Part shown: positions 6,881 through 13,774 of the stretch, piece after piece
How the letters are laid out: each line of letters opens with the position of its first letter
How positions within the stretch are numbered: the stretch's first letter is position 1
Assembly: GCA_046539045.1 (NCBI GenBank)
Contig: JBKHHU010000035.1
Coordinates: 1-23,135, forward strand
Reading direction: 5' to 3'
DNA length: 23,135 nt
From: JBKHHU01 sp046539045
Lineage (GTDB): Bacteria; Planctomycetota; Phycisphaerae; SM23-33
Notes under the pieces: generated by a model
Seen by the model: only the letters and a program-made list of their open reading frames with translations
Told to the model about the DNA's origin: nothing
Databases searched by the model: none
Program-made: the position numbers and the translations under genes

Positions 6881-7699
6881 ATGAAGCGGACGCAGATTGC
6901 GACGGTCGTCGCCATTGTGGGGGTTCTGACCTCTATCGGCATGGCGGGGATTACCCCGCACTATTCAGTTATCGGGACGCCCGGGATGCCGGGTTACCTG
7001 ACGTGGACCGTCGGGTTTTCCACCGATTCGGGCAGAGTGACGACGCTTGAGCTTAATTTCGTCGCCGATGAGGTGAATCAGGTCAACCCATCCGGCCTGC
7101 CGACCATTTTCCAGGACAACAACGATCAGTTCGGGAGCACCCCCGTCGAGCAGGACTCGCAGTTTCTCTATTTGAGGAGCGACTTGCTCGAAGTGTCGGA
7201 GGAGCGCAGCGTCGAGAGCAGCACGACACTTGGTTCGATTTTCGGCTTCCAGGGCGGATATGATTCGCCTTTGGCGTTCCAGTCCGGTGACGTGGCCCAG
7301 TTGGTTCTTCCGGTCGATCAGCAGGCAGTCATCGACGGGCTCTTCACCGTCTCGCAGTCTTCCGGGGATCCCGGAGAACTCCAGAGCGTCGGTGCTCTCA
7401 CCCCACAGGGAGGGGATACCGATTTCGACGGCGATGTCGATACCGACGACGCCAGTGTGTTGCTGGCCAACTGGCAGCAGAGTGGCGGCTGGGAAGATGG
7501 CGATTTCGACGGCAACGGTGTGGTCGACCTGGACGACGCGAGCATCCTGCTGGCCAACTGGCCGGACACCGCAGCCGGCGAGACCACCAGCCTCTCAGGG
7601 TTCGAGAGCCTTGCCAGTGCGAGCGTGGTGCCCGAACCGGCTACCATGGCGCTGCTTGGCATCGGGGCAGTTGCTCTGATCCGCCGGCGACGTCGCTAG
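6881..7699 (+). CDS. Secreted PEP-CTERM protein with a pair of dockerin-like repeats
   Basis: This is a 272-residue protein. I chose the ATG at 6881 because it has a GTGGAG ribosome-binding site just upstream and starts a clean signal peptide (MKRTQIATVVAIVGVLTSIG); an in-frame upstream start would add 30 residues in front of it. Residues ~23-175 form a beta-rich domain of unknown function. Residues 178-198 and 207-227 are two dockerin-like repeats (GDTDFDGDVDTDDASVLLAN and GDFDGNGVVDLDDASILLAN). Residues 250-272 are the PEP-CTERM tail (PEPATMALLGIG, helix, RRRRR). There is no cassette. The domain before the repeats resembles in general style the cohesin-like or PEP-CTERM beta-sandwich domains of planctomycetes, but I cannot assign it. 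It is the last gene of the island and ends at a bidirectional terminator. Confidence 0.88.
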   Translation: MKRTQIATVVAIVGVLTSIGMAGITPHYSVIGTPGMPGYLTWTVGFSTDSGRVTTLELNFVADEVNQVNPSGLPTIFQDNNDQFGSTPVEQDSQFLYLRSDLLEVSEERSVESSTTLGSIFGFQGGYDSPLAFQSGDVAQLVLPVDQQAVIDGLFTVSQSSGDPGELQSVGALTPQGGDTDFDGDVDTDDASVLLANWQQSGGWEDGDFDGNGVVDLDDASILLANWPDTAAGETTSLSGFESLASASVVPEPATMALLGIGAVALIRRRRR

Positions 7700-7723
7700 A
7701 GCGACCGGCAAAAACCAGCGCAG

Positions 7724-7767
7724 GAAAACCGCCCGCGCCGCATGCCGGCCGACGGGCGGTTTTTCTT
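7724..7767. terminator. Bidirectional intrinsic terminator between convergent genes
   Basis: AAAACCGCCCG (7725-7735) pairs with CGGGCGGTTTT (7753-7763), with a 17-base loop. A-run and T-run flanks on the two sides allow it to end both the + gene at 6881-7699 and the - gene at 7793-8974. Confidence 0.85.
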
Positions 7768-7792
7768 CGCTGCGGCCAACTGTCCGGTGAAC

Positions 7793-8974
7793 TCAGGGAG
7801 AAAAGTACTTCCGAACCACCGGGCGAACCTCTGCCGGCACCCGCGGGTCGGCTCCCGATCGGGCGGCTCGCAGCTCGGCCTGCTTCCAGGCGTCCTCGTA
7901 GTTCAGGAAACGCTGCTCCTGGGCTGGTTCGCCGACAGGGCGCGAGCCATAGTCCGGGTCCCATACGCGGACGATTCGATCACTCGACGGCTCGTTCGCC
8001 GGTGATCCGTCTGGGGTGCTGTCCGGGGCTGTCAGATCCTCTTTGCCCGCAGCGGTCCCCATCCCAGATCCCGCCAAAGCCGCCTGCGGAACGAAGTCGG
8101 TCAGGCTGTATCCCGCGGCTTTCAGTTGGGCGATGATCTCGCGCAGTTCCTGCTCGGAACCTGCCTCGACGGCGATGGCTCCCTGCCTCAACAAGCCGGT
8201 CGGCCCGTTCTCGGCATTGCTGTCGGCGGCCTTCCTGAACGCTTTGGCAAGCTCCTCGCGCTGACCGGCAGGCATCTGCGCCACATCGGGTACGAACAAT
8301 TTCTCGGCCGGGCGGGACGCATCGGCTACCACAGCCAGCAGGCCCGCCAGGGCGACTCCCAGGACCAGCGCCCCAGCCGTTCCGCGCCCGCGGTTCCAGA
8401 ACCGCACGTTTCTGAACTGCTCCGACCGCAACTGGCGAAGCGCGTCGGCCACCACGGCATCTGCGAACGGGTCGGTCTTGTCGCCACCGGCAAGCTCCGC
8501 CGCTGTGGTCACCTGCTGCGGGAGTTGTGCTCTCCGGTCGGCCTCTCTCGCGGCTGACAGTGCGCCCGGCCGGCGCAGGAGTTGAGTGACGCCCCCCAGC
8601 AGGGCTCCCAGCAATATCAACAGAAACGCCTCGACCCACGCAGCCGCGTAGAACGAGTGCATCCACCAGGCTCCGAAAACCCCCAGAACCGCGCCCAGCG
8701 ACGACATCCAGCCCGCTCTTGGTATCGACAGACGCAATTCGCGTCGGATCGGCTTGGCATGGCGGCTGAAGGTAAGAACCAGCAGGATCATCGCCGGAAG
8801 GAAGCACAGCGCGGACCCGCCCGGACCCAGCGCCCACGCCGCTGCCGATGCTGCAAAGGCGGCGCACGCGACGGCTGCACCCACCAGCCCGCCCAAGGCG
8901 GCGGATTCGACTACACGGACCAGGAGAATCCTCCGGCCGAGTTGCTTCAGGCACTTCCCAAATTCGCTGTGCAT
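7793..8974 (-). CDS. Multi-spanning membrane protein, similar to the membrane part of DUF4175-type proteins
   Basis: This is a 393-residue protein if it starts at the ATG at 8974 (MHSEFGKCLKQLGRRILLVR). The frame stays open for 111 more codons upstream, but that part has no family-like sequence. A GTG at 8983 with AAGG just upstream is an alternative. Hydrophobic segments lie at about 24-49, 56-70, 92-106, 112-130 and 198-217. Between the fourth and fifth is a soluble stretch, ADRRAQLPQQVTTAAELAGG (145-164), followed by DPFADAVVADALRQL. This recalls the 'DRR..L..R..TA.EL' region of DUF4175-like proteins; the family link is a memory-based resemblance. The C-terminal half (220-393) is Ala/Glu-rich and soluble, ending in an Arg-rich tail. 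DUF4175 proteins are usually much longer, so this would be a short version. It lies downstream of two MscS genes on the same strand, but 332 bp away. Confidence 0.6.
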   Translation of the reverse strand: MHSEFGKCLKQLGRRILLVRVVESAALGGLVGAAVACAAFAASAAAWALGPGGSALCFLPAMILLVLTFSRHAKPIRRELRLSIPRAGWMSSLGAVLGVFGAWWMHSFYAAAWVEAFLLILLGALLGGVTQLLRRPGALSAAREADRRAQLPQQVTTAAELAGGDKTDPFADAVVADALRQLRSEQFRNVRFWNRGRGTAGALVLGVALAGLLAVVADASRPAEKLFVPDVAQMPAGQREELAKAFRKAADSNAENGPTGLLRQGAIAVEAGSEQELREIIAQLKAAGYSLTDFVPQAALAGSGMGTAAGKEDLTAPDSTPDGSPANEPSSDRIVRVWDPDYGSRPVGEPAQEQRFLNYEDAWKQAELRAARSGADPRVPAEVRPVVRKYFSP

Positions 8975-9306
8975 CTGGGGCACGGTCACCTTCTTTCCAC
9001 CATATTTCAACGTTTCGCCGAGCGGTTTGTTGCGGCCGGGCTGCCTTCTCCGCGTGAAGATGTGAGAAACAGCCGACCTCATCTGTAGCATTCCGTACGG
9101 GCCGTTTCCGAAGCTCGGTATGGTGCCCGCTTTACCTATGCTGAGTGACGAGAAAGGGTTAACATGATCAAAGAGACCATCTAAGTGACCCTTCGCAGCA
9201 ATGCCTCTGCACAGGTGACAGACGACCTGGTGATCGGCCGGAAAGTGACGGCAGCAAACTCGCCGTTGCTGCGGATCACCGGCAATGCCCTGATGGGTCT
9301 GGTGCA
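8975..9306. other. 332 bp spacer between MscS gene and membrane protein gene
   Basis: I see no secure gene. On the - strand a TTAACC, 18-base spacer, TAGGTA pattern lies around 9136-9165 and could be a weak promoter for the gene at 8974. On the + strand a frame from 9164 is broken by an in-frame TAA at 9182 and resumes from a GTG at 9185 to a TGA at 9346; I did not accept it as a gene. Confidence 0.4.
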
Positions 9307-10431
9307 CTACGGGTTCCGGCGGGGGCCGGGCTCGGCCCGGGTGTGAGCGATAGGCGGATCAACGCCGCCATCCAGTGGCACGCCGACCAGCCGCTTGCGT
9401 GGCAGGGCTTCCGGAAGCTCGCGGCGCATCCAGGCGATGAGCTTCTCGCGGACCTCGCAGCGGAGGTTCCATGCTTCCCACGCCCCGCCGGCGCTGACCA
9501 GGGCCCAGGCGAGCACCGTCGTCTCGGTACTGTCGATGATCTGCACCTCCGCCACGTCGCCGTCCCAATTGTCGCTCTCGGCGCAGATGGTCCGGAGTTG
9601 CTCGTTGATCCGGTCGATCGGTGCGTTGTGGTCCAAGTACAGCAGCGCGTAGCCCAGCAGATCCGGGCTGATGCGAGTCCAGTTCTGGAACGGCGTTTCG
9701 ATGAAATAGGTAATGGGCACGACCAGCCGCCGGAGGTCCCAGACGCGGATCACCACGTACGTCAGCGTCATTTCCTCAACGCGCCCCCATTCACCCTCCA
9801 CGAAAACCACGTCGTTCAGGCGGATCGGCTGAGTGAAGGCGATCATCACCCCGGCCATCACGTTGCCCAACGTCCGCTGGGTGGCCACGCCCAGGACGAT
9901 GCCCACCACGCCGGCCGATGCAAGCAGCCCCACCCCCACCTGGCGGACCTGCGGGAAGGTCATCAGCGCCCCGCCCACAGCCAGGACCACCAGCAGCACC
10001 TTTACGACGCGTGACAGCAGCGTCACCTGCGTGCGGACCTGCCGGGCCCGCAGCGTCTCCGACCGCCCCTCGTACCGGCTCAGCAGCAGGTCCCGAAAGG
10101 CGGAGACGCACCTCGAGAGCGTCCAGAACACGCCGATGATCAGCGCGGTGTTGGTCACCTGACCTACGATCCACAGATGCCAAGGCGACAGACGCGCCAT
10201 CGGCAGGCCGACCATCGCCCCGGCCAGCATCGCCATCAGTCGCGTCGGGCCGCGGAGGCGAGCGACGAGGATGTTGTCCAGATCGTACGGCGTGCGCCGC
10301 GCAAGCCGGCTGGCCAGGGCGAACACCACCGCGTGCACAAGCCATCCGGCAGCCAGGCCCACGGCCGGAACGCCGAAGCGGATTCCGTAGGTGACATAGA
10401 TATTCTGCAGCATATCCGGTGTCCAGCTCAT
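9307..10431 (-). CDS. MscS-family mechanosensitive ion channel (second copy)
   Basis: This is a 374-residue inner-membrane channel expected to open under membrane tension and release solutes during hypo-osmotic shock. Hydrophobic segments lie at about 20-42, 65-78, 85-107 and 143-157. The pore-lining TM3-type helix follows at 167-203 (GLLASAGVVGIVLGVATQRT, then LGNVMAGVMIAFTQPI), rich in Gly and Ala as in MscS. The beta-domain begins at about 206 (NDVVFVEGEWGRVEEMTLTY) and runs through PFQNWTRISPDLLG, then the alpha-beta C-terminal domain. An AGGAGAGG ribosome-binding site lies four bases before the ATG. It overlaps the upstream paralogue by four bases (ATGA), so the two are translationally coupled and are probably products of tandem duplication. 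Two different subunits could form mixed channels; that is inference. Confidence 0.9.
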   Translation of the reverse strand: MSWTPDMLQNIYVTYGIRFGVPAVGLAAGWLVHAVVFALASRLARRTPYDLDNILVARLRGPTRLMAMLAGAMVGLPMARLSPWHLWIVGQVTNTALIIGVFWTLSRCVSAFRDLLLSRYEGRSETLRARQVRTQVTLLSRVVKVLLVVLAVGGALMTFPQVRQVGVGLLASAGVVGIVLGVATQRTLGNVMAGVMIAFTQPIRLNDVVFVEGEWGRVEEMTLTYVVIRVWDLRRLVVPITYFIETPFQNWTRISPDLLGYALLYLDHNAPIDRINEQLRTICAESDNWDGDVAEVQIIDSTETTVLAWALVSAGGAWEAWNLRCEVREKLIAWMRRELPEALPRKRLVGVPLDGGVDPPIAHTRAEPGPRRNP

Positions 10432-11552
10432 GTAGCCTCTCCTGTGGAGGTGTCGGGGGTTCCGGCGGCGGGTGCATCCACGATCGGTCCGTCGCCCTCG
10501 CCGAAGGCACCGCCCACCAGGCGGGTGCGCGGCAAGGCCTCGGGACAGTTCGCCCGGATCCAGGCGACCAGCTTCTCGCGGATCTCACAACGGAGGTTCC
10601 AGGCGATGGAAGAGCTGGCTGCGCTGGCCAGTGCCCGAACCTGGATGGACGTTTCCGTCGCCTCGACCACCTGCAGCTCGCACAGTTTGCCGTCCCACAG
10701 TTCGCTTTGCTCACAGATACGCTGCAACTGCTCCCGAAGCCGGGAAATCGGGGCGTTGAAATCCAGATAAAGAAACGCCTTGCCCAGCAGGTCCGGGCTG
10801 ATCCGCGTCCAGTTCTGGAACGGTTTCTCGACGAAATAGGTCACCGGCACGATCAGCCGCCGCAGGTCCCAGATGCGCACCACCACGTAGGTGAGCGTGA
10901 TCTCCTCGATGCGTCCCCACTCCTCCTCGACGATCACCACGTCTTCCAGACGGATCGGCTGGGTGAACGCGATCATCAATCCGGCGACCACGTTGGCCAG
11001 CGTCCGCTGGGCGGCAATGCCCAGAACCAGGCCGATCACACCGGCAGAGGCCAGCAGGCTCACCCCCACCTGACGGACGCGGGGAAAGGTCATGAGCATC
11101 GCCCCGACCGCCACGACCGCCAGAATCGCCAGAACGATCCGGTTCAGCAGGCGGATCTGCGTCTGCAGGCGACGGGCACGGACGCTGTCGTCCACCTCCG
11201 GACTGTAGCGGATCTCTATGGCGGCCGAGAGTGCCCGGGCGCTCGTTAGTGCCAACCAATACAGCGCCGCGATGAACACCAACGCCAGTCCACGCTGGAA
11301 AACCACCCGTGCCGCAACGGACATTTCCACCTGCGGCCCGGCCAGCAGCAGGCCCAGAAGCGCCACCAGCAGAAAGCCCGGCCAGCGGCAATGGCGTACA
11401 AGCTGCCGGGCGAATGCCCCGTCCGAACGGGGGACCGTCCGGGAGAGCAACGCGAACAGCAGCGCATTGACCACGATTCCCACGGCTGCGGCACCGAGCA
11501 GGATTGCCGTGGCAATGGCGATGGTACTGGCTGTCTGGGCTATCTGGGTCAT
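10428..11552 (-). CDS. MscS-family mechanosensitive ion channel (first copy)
   Basis: A 374-residue paralogue of the channel at 9307-10431, with the same architecture and the same length. Hydrophobic segments lie at about 8-37, 57-72, 84-105 and 137-155. A pore helix lies at 165-200 (SLLASAGVIGLVLGIAAQRT), then the MscS beta-domain (DVVIVEEEWGRIEEITLTY, PFQNWTRISPDLLG) and the cytosolic alpha-beta part. The two copies are nearly identical around the pore, beta-domain and QNWTR region and diverge in the N-terminal helices and the tails. The ATG at 11552 has no good ribosome-binding site at normal distance; a GGAGGGAGG lies about 25 bases upstream, and the frame is closed just above, so the start is likely but not certain. 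The gene is the first of the overlapping pair. Confidence 0.88.
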   Translation of the reverse strand: MTQIAQTASTIAIATAILLGAAAVGIVVNALLFALLSRTVPRSDGAFARQLVRHCRWPGFLLVALLGLLLAGPQVEMSVAARVVFQRGLALVFIAALYWLALTSARALSAAIEIRYSPEVDDSVRARRLQTQIRLLNRIVLAILAVVAVGAMLMTFPRVRQVGVSLLASAGVIGLVLGIAAQRTLANVVAGLMIAFTQPIRLEDVVIVEEEWGRIEEITLTYVVVRIWDLRRLIVPVTYFVEKPFQNWTRISPDLLGKAFLYLDFNAPISRLREQLQRICEQSELWDGKLCELQVVEATETSIQVRALASAASSSIAWNLRCEIREKLVAWIRANCPEALPRTRLVGGAFGEGDGPIVDAPAAGTPDTSTGEAT

Positions 11553-11953
11553 GAAAAGCCTAAAGGCGCGGCACCTCCCTCCATATCATGCTATTCCTGA
11601 AACCGGGCGCGGATCAATTCCGGCACGAACTGCGCCTGCCCGGTGTCCTTCGCGACGGAGGGGGTCCTGTTGCTGAACCTGGGTGTGCAGGACGGGAAAA
11701 TCCGTCAGGCGTGGGCGGTGATGCTACGACGTGCGGAAGGAGAGTACGTCGAAGTAGCATCTTTGGTGGATCGGCTTGTCGAGTTCGACGGGGGGGGCGG
11801 TTCCTGTTCGGAGGTGCCTGTCGGGGCGGGGCCTGCGGGCGAGAGGCAGCTGTGCGCGTCGCGCGGCAGTTGTCACGCGCTGCCGGGCGGTGTAGAATCG
11901 CTCTTGCAATGATCAGATGACCCGGCCGCAGGAGCCGCCCACCGGACAGGAAC
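11553..11953. other. 401 bp divergent intergenic region
   Basis: It separates the MscS pair (- strand) from the DUF2294 gene (+ strand). A good sigma70-type promoter for the + strand lies at 11870-11898. Some short frames, such as the GTG at 11643 on the + strand, look faintly protein-like but have no family match or ribosome-binding site. A run of seven G lies near 11791-11797. Confidence 0.55.
11870..11898 (+). promoter_or_regulatory. Sigma70-type promoter of the DUF2294 gene
   Basis: TTGTCA (11870-11875), an exact 17-base spacer and TAGAAT (11893-11898), 56 bases before the ATG at 11954. It is one of the two best-spaced promoter candidates in the window. Confidence 0.65.
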
Positions 11954-12325
11954 ATGAAGACCAAGGGACAAATCGAGGCCGAGATCAGTGAAGCGGTCGT
12001 CCGCTTCGAGCGCGAGTACATGGGTCGAGGCCCGGAGGAGACGCGCAGCTATCTGCTTGGGGACATGATCCTTGTGCGGCTGAGCGGCGTGCTGACACCG
12101 GCGGAGAAGGAACTGGCCGATTCCCCGGATTATGCTGCAGGCGGCAAGCTGGTCAAGCAGGTGCGGATGCAATTGCTGGAAAAGGCACGCCCGCTGCTGG
12201 AGACGCTCGTCGGCGATATCACCGGCCGGAGGGTGGTCAGCCTGCACACGGACATCAGCACCCGGACGGGGGAGCGCGTCATCGTCTGGACGCTCGACGG
12301 GCCCGTTGGGTATCGCACCGAGTAA
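11954..12325 (+). CDS. DUF2294 / MpsC-family protein
   Basis: This is a 123-residue cytosolic protein spanning a full DUF2294 domain (Pfam PF10057, also named for MpsC of the Na-translocating Mps system). The family's conserved blocks are present: KGQIEAEISEAVVRFEREYM, GRGPEE near 34-39, VRLSGVLTPAE in the middle, VKQVRMQLLEKARPLLE, and the C-terminal VVSLHTDISTRTGERVIVWTL. Length is normal for the family. The molecular function of stand-alone members is not established as far as I know, and no Mps membrane subunit is encoded next to it. It has its own promoter at 11870 and appears monocistronic; the nearest terminator-like structure with a T-run downstream is at 12487-12533. The ribosome-binding site (AGGA) is close to the ATG. 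Confidence 0.88.
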   Translation: MKTKGQIEAEISEAVVRFEREYMGRGPEETRSYLLGDMILVRLSGVLTPAEKELADSPDYAAGGKLVKQVRMQLLEKARPLLETLVGDITGRRVVSLHTDISTRTGERVIVWTLDGPVGYRTE

Positions 12326-12386
12326 AGACGCCGATCAACGTAAATCGTACGGAAGACCCGCAACGGGAAATCTGCTTCCCGCAGGG

Positions 12387-12415
12387 TTGACCCGTCCAAT
12401 ACGATCCGGTACACT
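12387..12415 (+). promoter_or_regulatory. Sigma70-type promoter inside an intergenic region
   Basis: TTGACC (12387-12392), a 17-base spacer and TACACT (12410-12415). No open reading frame starts directly after it, and a terminator lies about 75-120 bases downstream. Confidence 0.5.
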
Positions 12416-12421
12416 TCCCGG

Positions 12422-12533
12422 CTACACAATACGGCGTAAAGGCAGATTGACAGGGGGTTGCCACAGGTGACCTGCTGAAGAGATAGGCCGGCAAGCACTG
12501 ACGAAATGAACCATTGCAGCCGGCTTTTTGTTT
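12422..12533 (+). ncRNA. Candidate orphan small RNA of about 110 nt
   Basis: The interval lies between a well-spaced promoter (12387-12415) and an intrinsic terminator (12487-12533), in the 456 bp gap between the DUF2294 gene and the Sua5 gene. It contains a CAGGTGACCTG palindrome near 12463-12473 and a terminator hairpin with internal bulge. It contains no frame with a ribosome-binding site. I do not recognise it as a known RNA family or riboswitch. The rest of the gap (12326-12386 and 12534-12781) holds a 6-bp hairpin at 12364-12381 and nothing else I can name. Confidence 0.35.
12487..12533 (+). terminator. Intrinsic terminator
   Basis: GCCGGCAA (12487-12494) pairs with TTGCAGCCGGC (12514-12524; two-base bulge), followed by TTTTTGTTT at 12525-12533. 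It may end the candidate small RNA, read-through from the DUF2294 gene, or both. Confidence 0.7.
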
Positions 12534-12781
12534 GCCCTCGTGGAACGCCAGATGTTCTTCCGAGCACCGGATACGGATGGTCGGGTTCGGGCACAGCCAG
12601 GCGATGATTGGCGAGCAAAGGCTACCTCCTGCCGGGCAGGAGACTCAGGCTCAACACCGGGCGATTCGCCGACGGCCGACATCAGGCTGGTTTTCCTGCA
12701 TGAATCCGGGCCTCGCCCCGGACCCCAGGGCAGAACCAGCCACGACGTGTCCGGCGGATCAAGCCGGTCGTGGAGATCAGC

Positions 12782-13774
12782 ATGACCCGAACCGGGAACA
12801 CATACTGCGACGTGCGCATGGCGGCAGGGATCCTCCGATCCGGGGGTGTTGTCGCGCTGCCGACCGAGACTGTCTACGGACTCGGTGCCAATGCGCTGAA
12901 CGCCACTGCCGTGGCCAGGATCTTCGAGATCAAGGAGCGGCCGCGGTTTGATCCGCTGATCGTGCATGTCGGTTCGGTTGACCAGGCCAGACAGGTCGTC
13001 GGCCAATGGCCCGATGCTGCGGACGAACTGGCCCGCCATTTCTGGCCCGGGCCTCTGACGATGGTGCTCGGCAAATCCGATGACATCCCGGATATTGTCA
13101 CATCGGGTTTGCCGACTGTCGCGGTGCGGATGCCGGACCACCCGTTGGCCCTTTCCGTGATCGACGAAGCAGGGCTCCCCATAGCCGCTCCCAGCGCGAA
13201 CAAATTCGGCTGCATCAGCCCGACTACCAGCCAGCACGTGCGTCGGCAGTTGGGCGAGGATGTGGACATGGTGCTGGACGGCGGGCCCTGTCACGTCGGG
13301 ATCGAGTCGACGATTGTAGCATTGACGGAGGAATCTCCCGTCCTGCTCCGCGCCGGCGGGACCCCACCGGCAGCAATTGAGGAGGTGGTCGGCCCGATCC
13401 GGCAGTGCGGGGCAGATGAAAGTCGTCCGACGGCACCCGGACAGTGCCCGCGCCATTACGCACCGCGCACACCCCTGATCCTCAAGGAAGATGCAACCGA
13501 CTTGCCCGTATCACCGCAGGCAGGATTGATTGTCTTGCAGGCGTCAGCCGACGCCGATCGCTTCAAAGCCGTCGAGGTACTCTCCCCAAGCGGAAACCTG
13601 CAGGAAGCCGCCGCCGGGCTGTTCGCCGCCATGCACCGGCTGGACGCGATGGACCTCGACTACATCGTGGCCACGAAAGTCCCTGACACGGGGCTGGGAC
13701 TGGCCATCAATGATCGCCTGCGTCGAGCAGCGCACCGGACGCACAACGTACCAATGCACAAGGAACCGTCATGA
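12782..13774 (+). CDS. sua5: Sua5-type threonylcarbamoyl-AMP synthase
   Basis: This is a 330-residue cytosolic enzyme that makes L-threonylcarbamoyladenylate from threonine, bicarbonate and ATP, the first step of t6A37 formation on tRNAs reading ANN codons. Residues ~8-200 are the YrdC/Sua5 domain: ALPTETVYGLGANA (25-38), KERPRFDPLIVHV (51-63), HFWPGPLT (86-93) and SANKFGCISPT (138-148). Residues ~215-330 are the Sua5 C-terminal domain, introduced by the usual linker-like PGQCPRHYAPRTPL (219-232), so this is the long Sua5 form and not the short TsaC form. I chose the ATG at 12782 because GGAG lies six bases upstream; the GTG at 12770 would lack that. Its stop overlaps the start of the next gene (ATGA at 13771-13774), an unexpected link between tRNA modification and a transporter. 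No other t6A genes are in the window. Confidence 0.95.
   Translation: MTRTGNTYCDVRMAAGILRSGGVVALPTETVYGLGANALNATAVARIFEIKERPRFDPLIVHVGSVDQARQVVGQWPDAADELARHFWPGPLTMVLGKSDDIPDIVTSGLPTVAVRMPDHPLALSVIDEAGLPIAAPSANKFGCISPTTSQHVRRQLGEDVDMVLDGGPCHVGIESTIVALTEESPVLLRAGGTPPAAIEEVVGPIRQCGADESRPTAPGQCPRHYAPRTPLILKEDATDLPVSPQAGLIVLQASADADRFKAVEVLSPSGNLQEAAAGLFAAMHRLDAMDLDYIVATKVPDTGLGLAINDRLRRAAHRTHNVPMHKEPS

Noticed and set aside
9164..9346. A + strand frame starting MIKETI, stop, then GTG and 53 codons that look protein-like
   Set aside because: Interrupted by an in-frame TAA, overlaps the end of the MscS gene on the other strand and has no recognisable product.
11643..11912. An 89-codon GTG-start frame in the gap before the DUF2294 gene
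   Set aside because: Its downstream part runs over the promoter of the next gene, it contains a run of glycines from a G-tract, and there is no ribosome-binding site.
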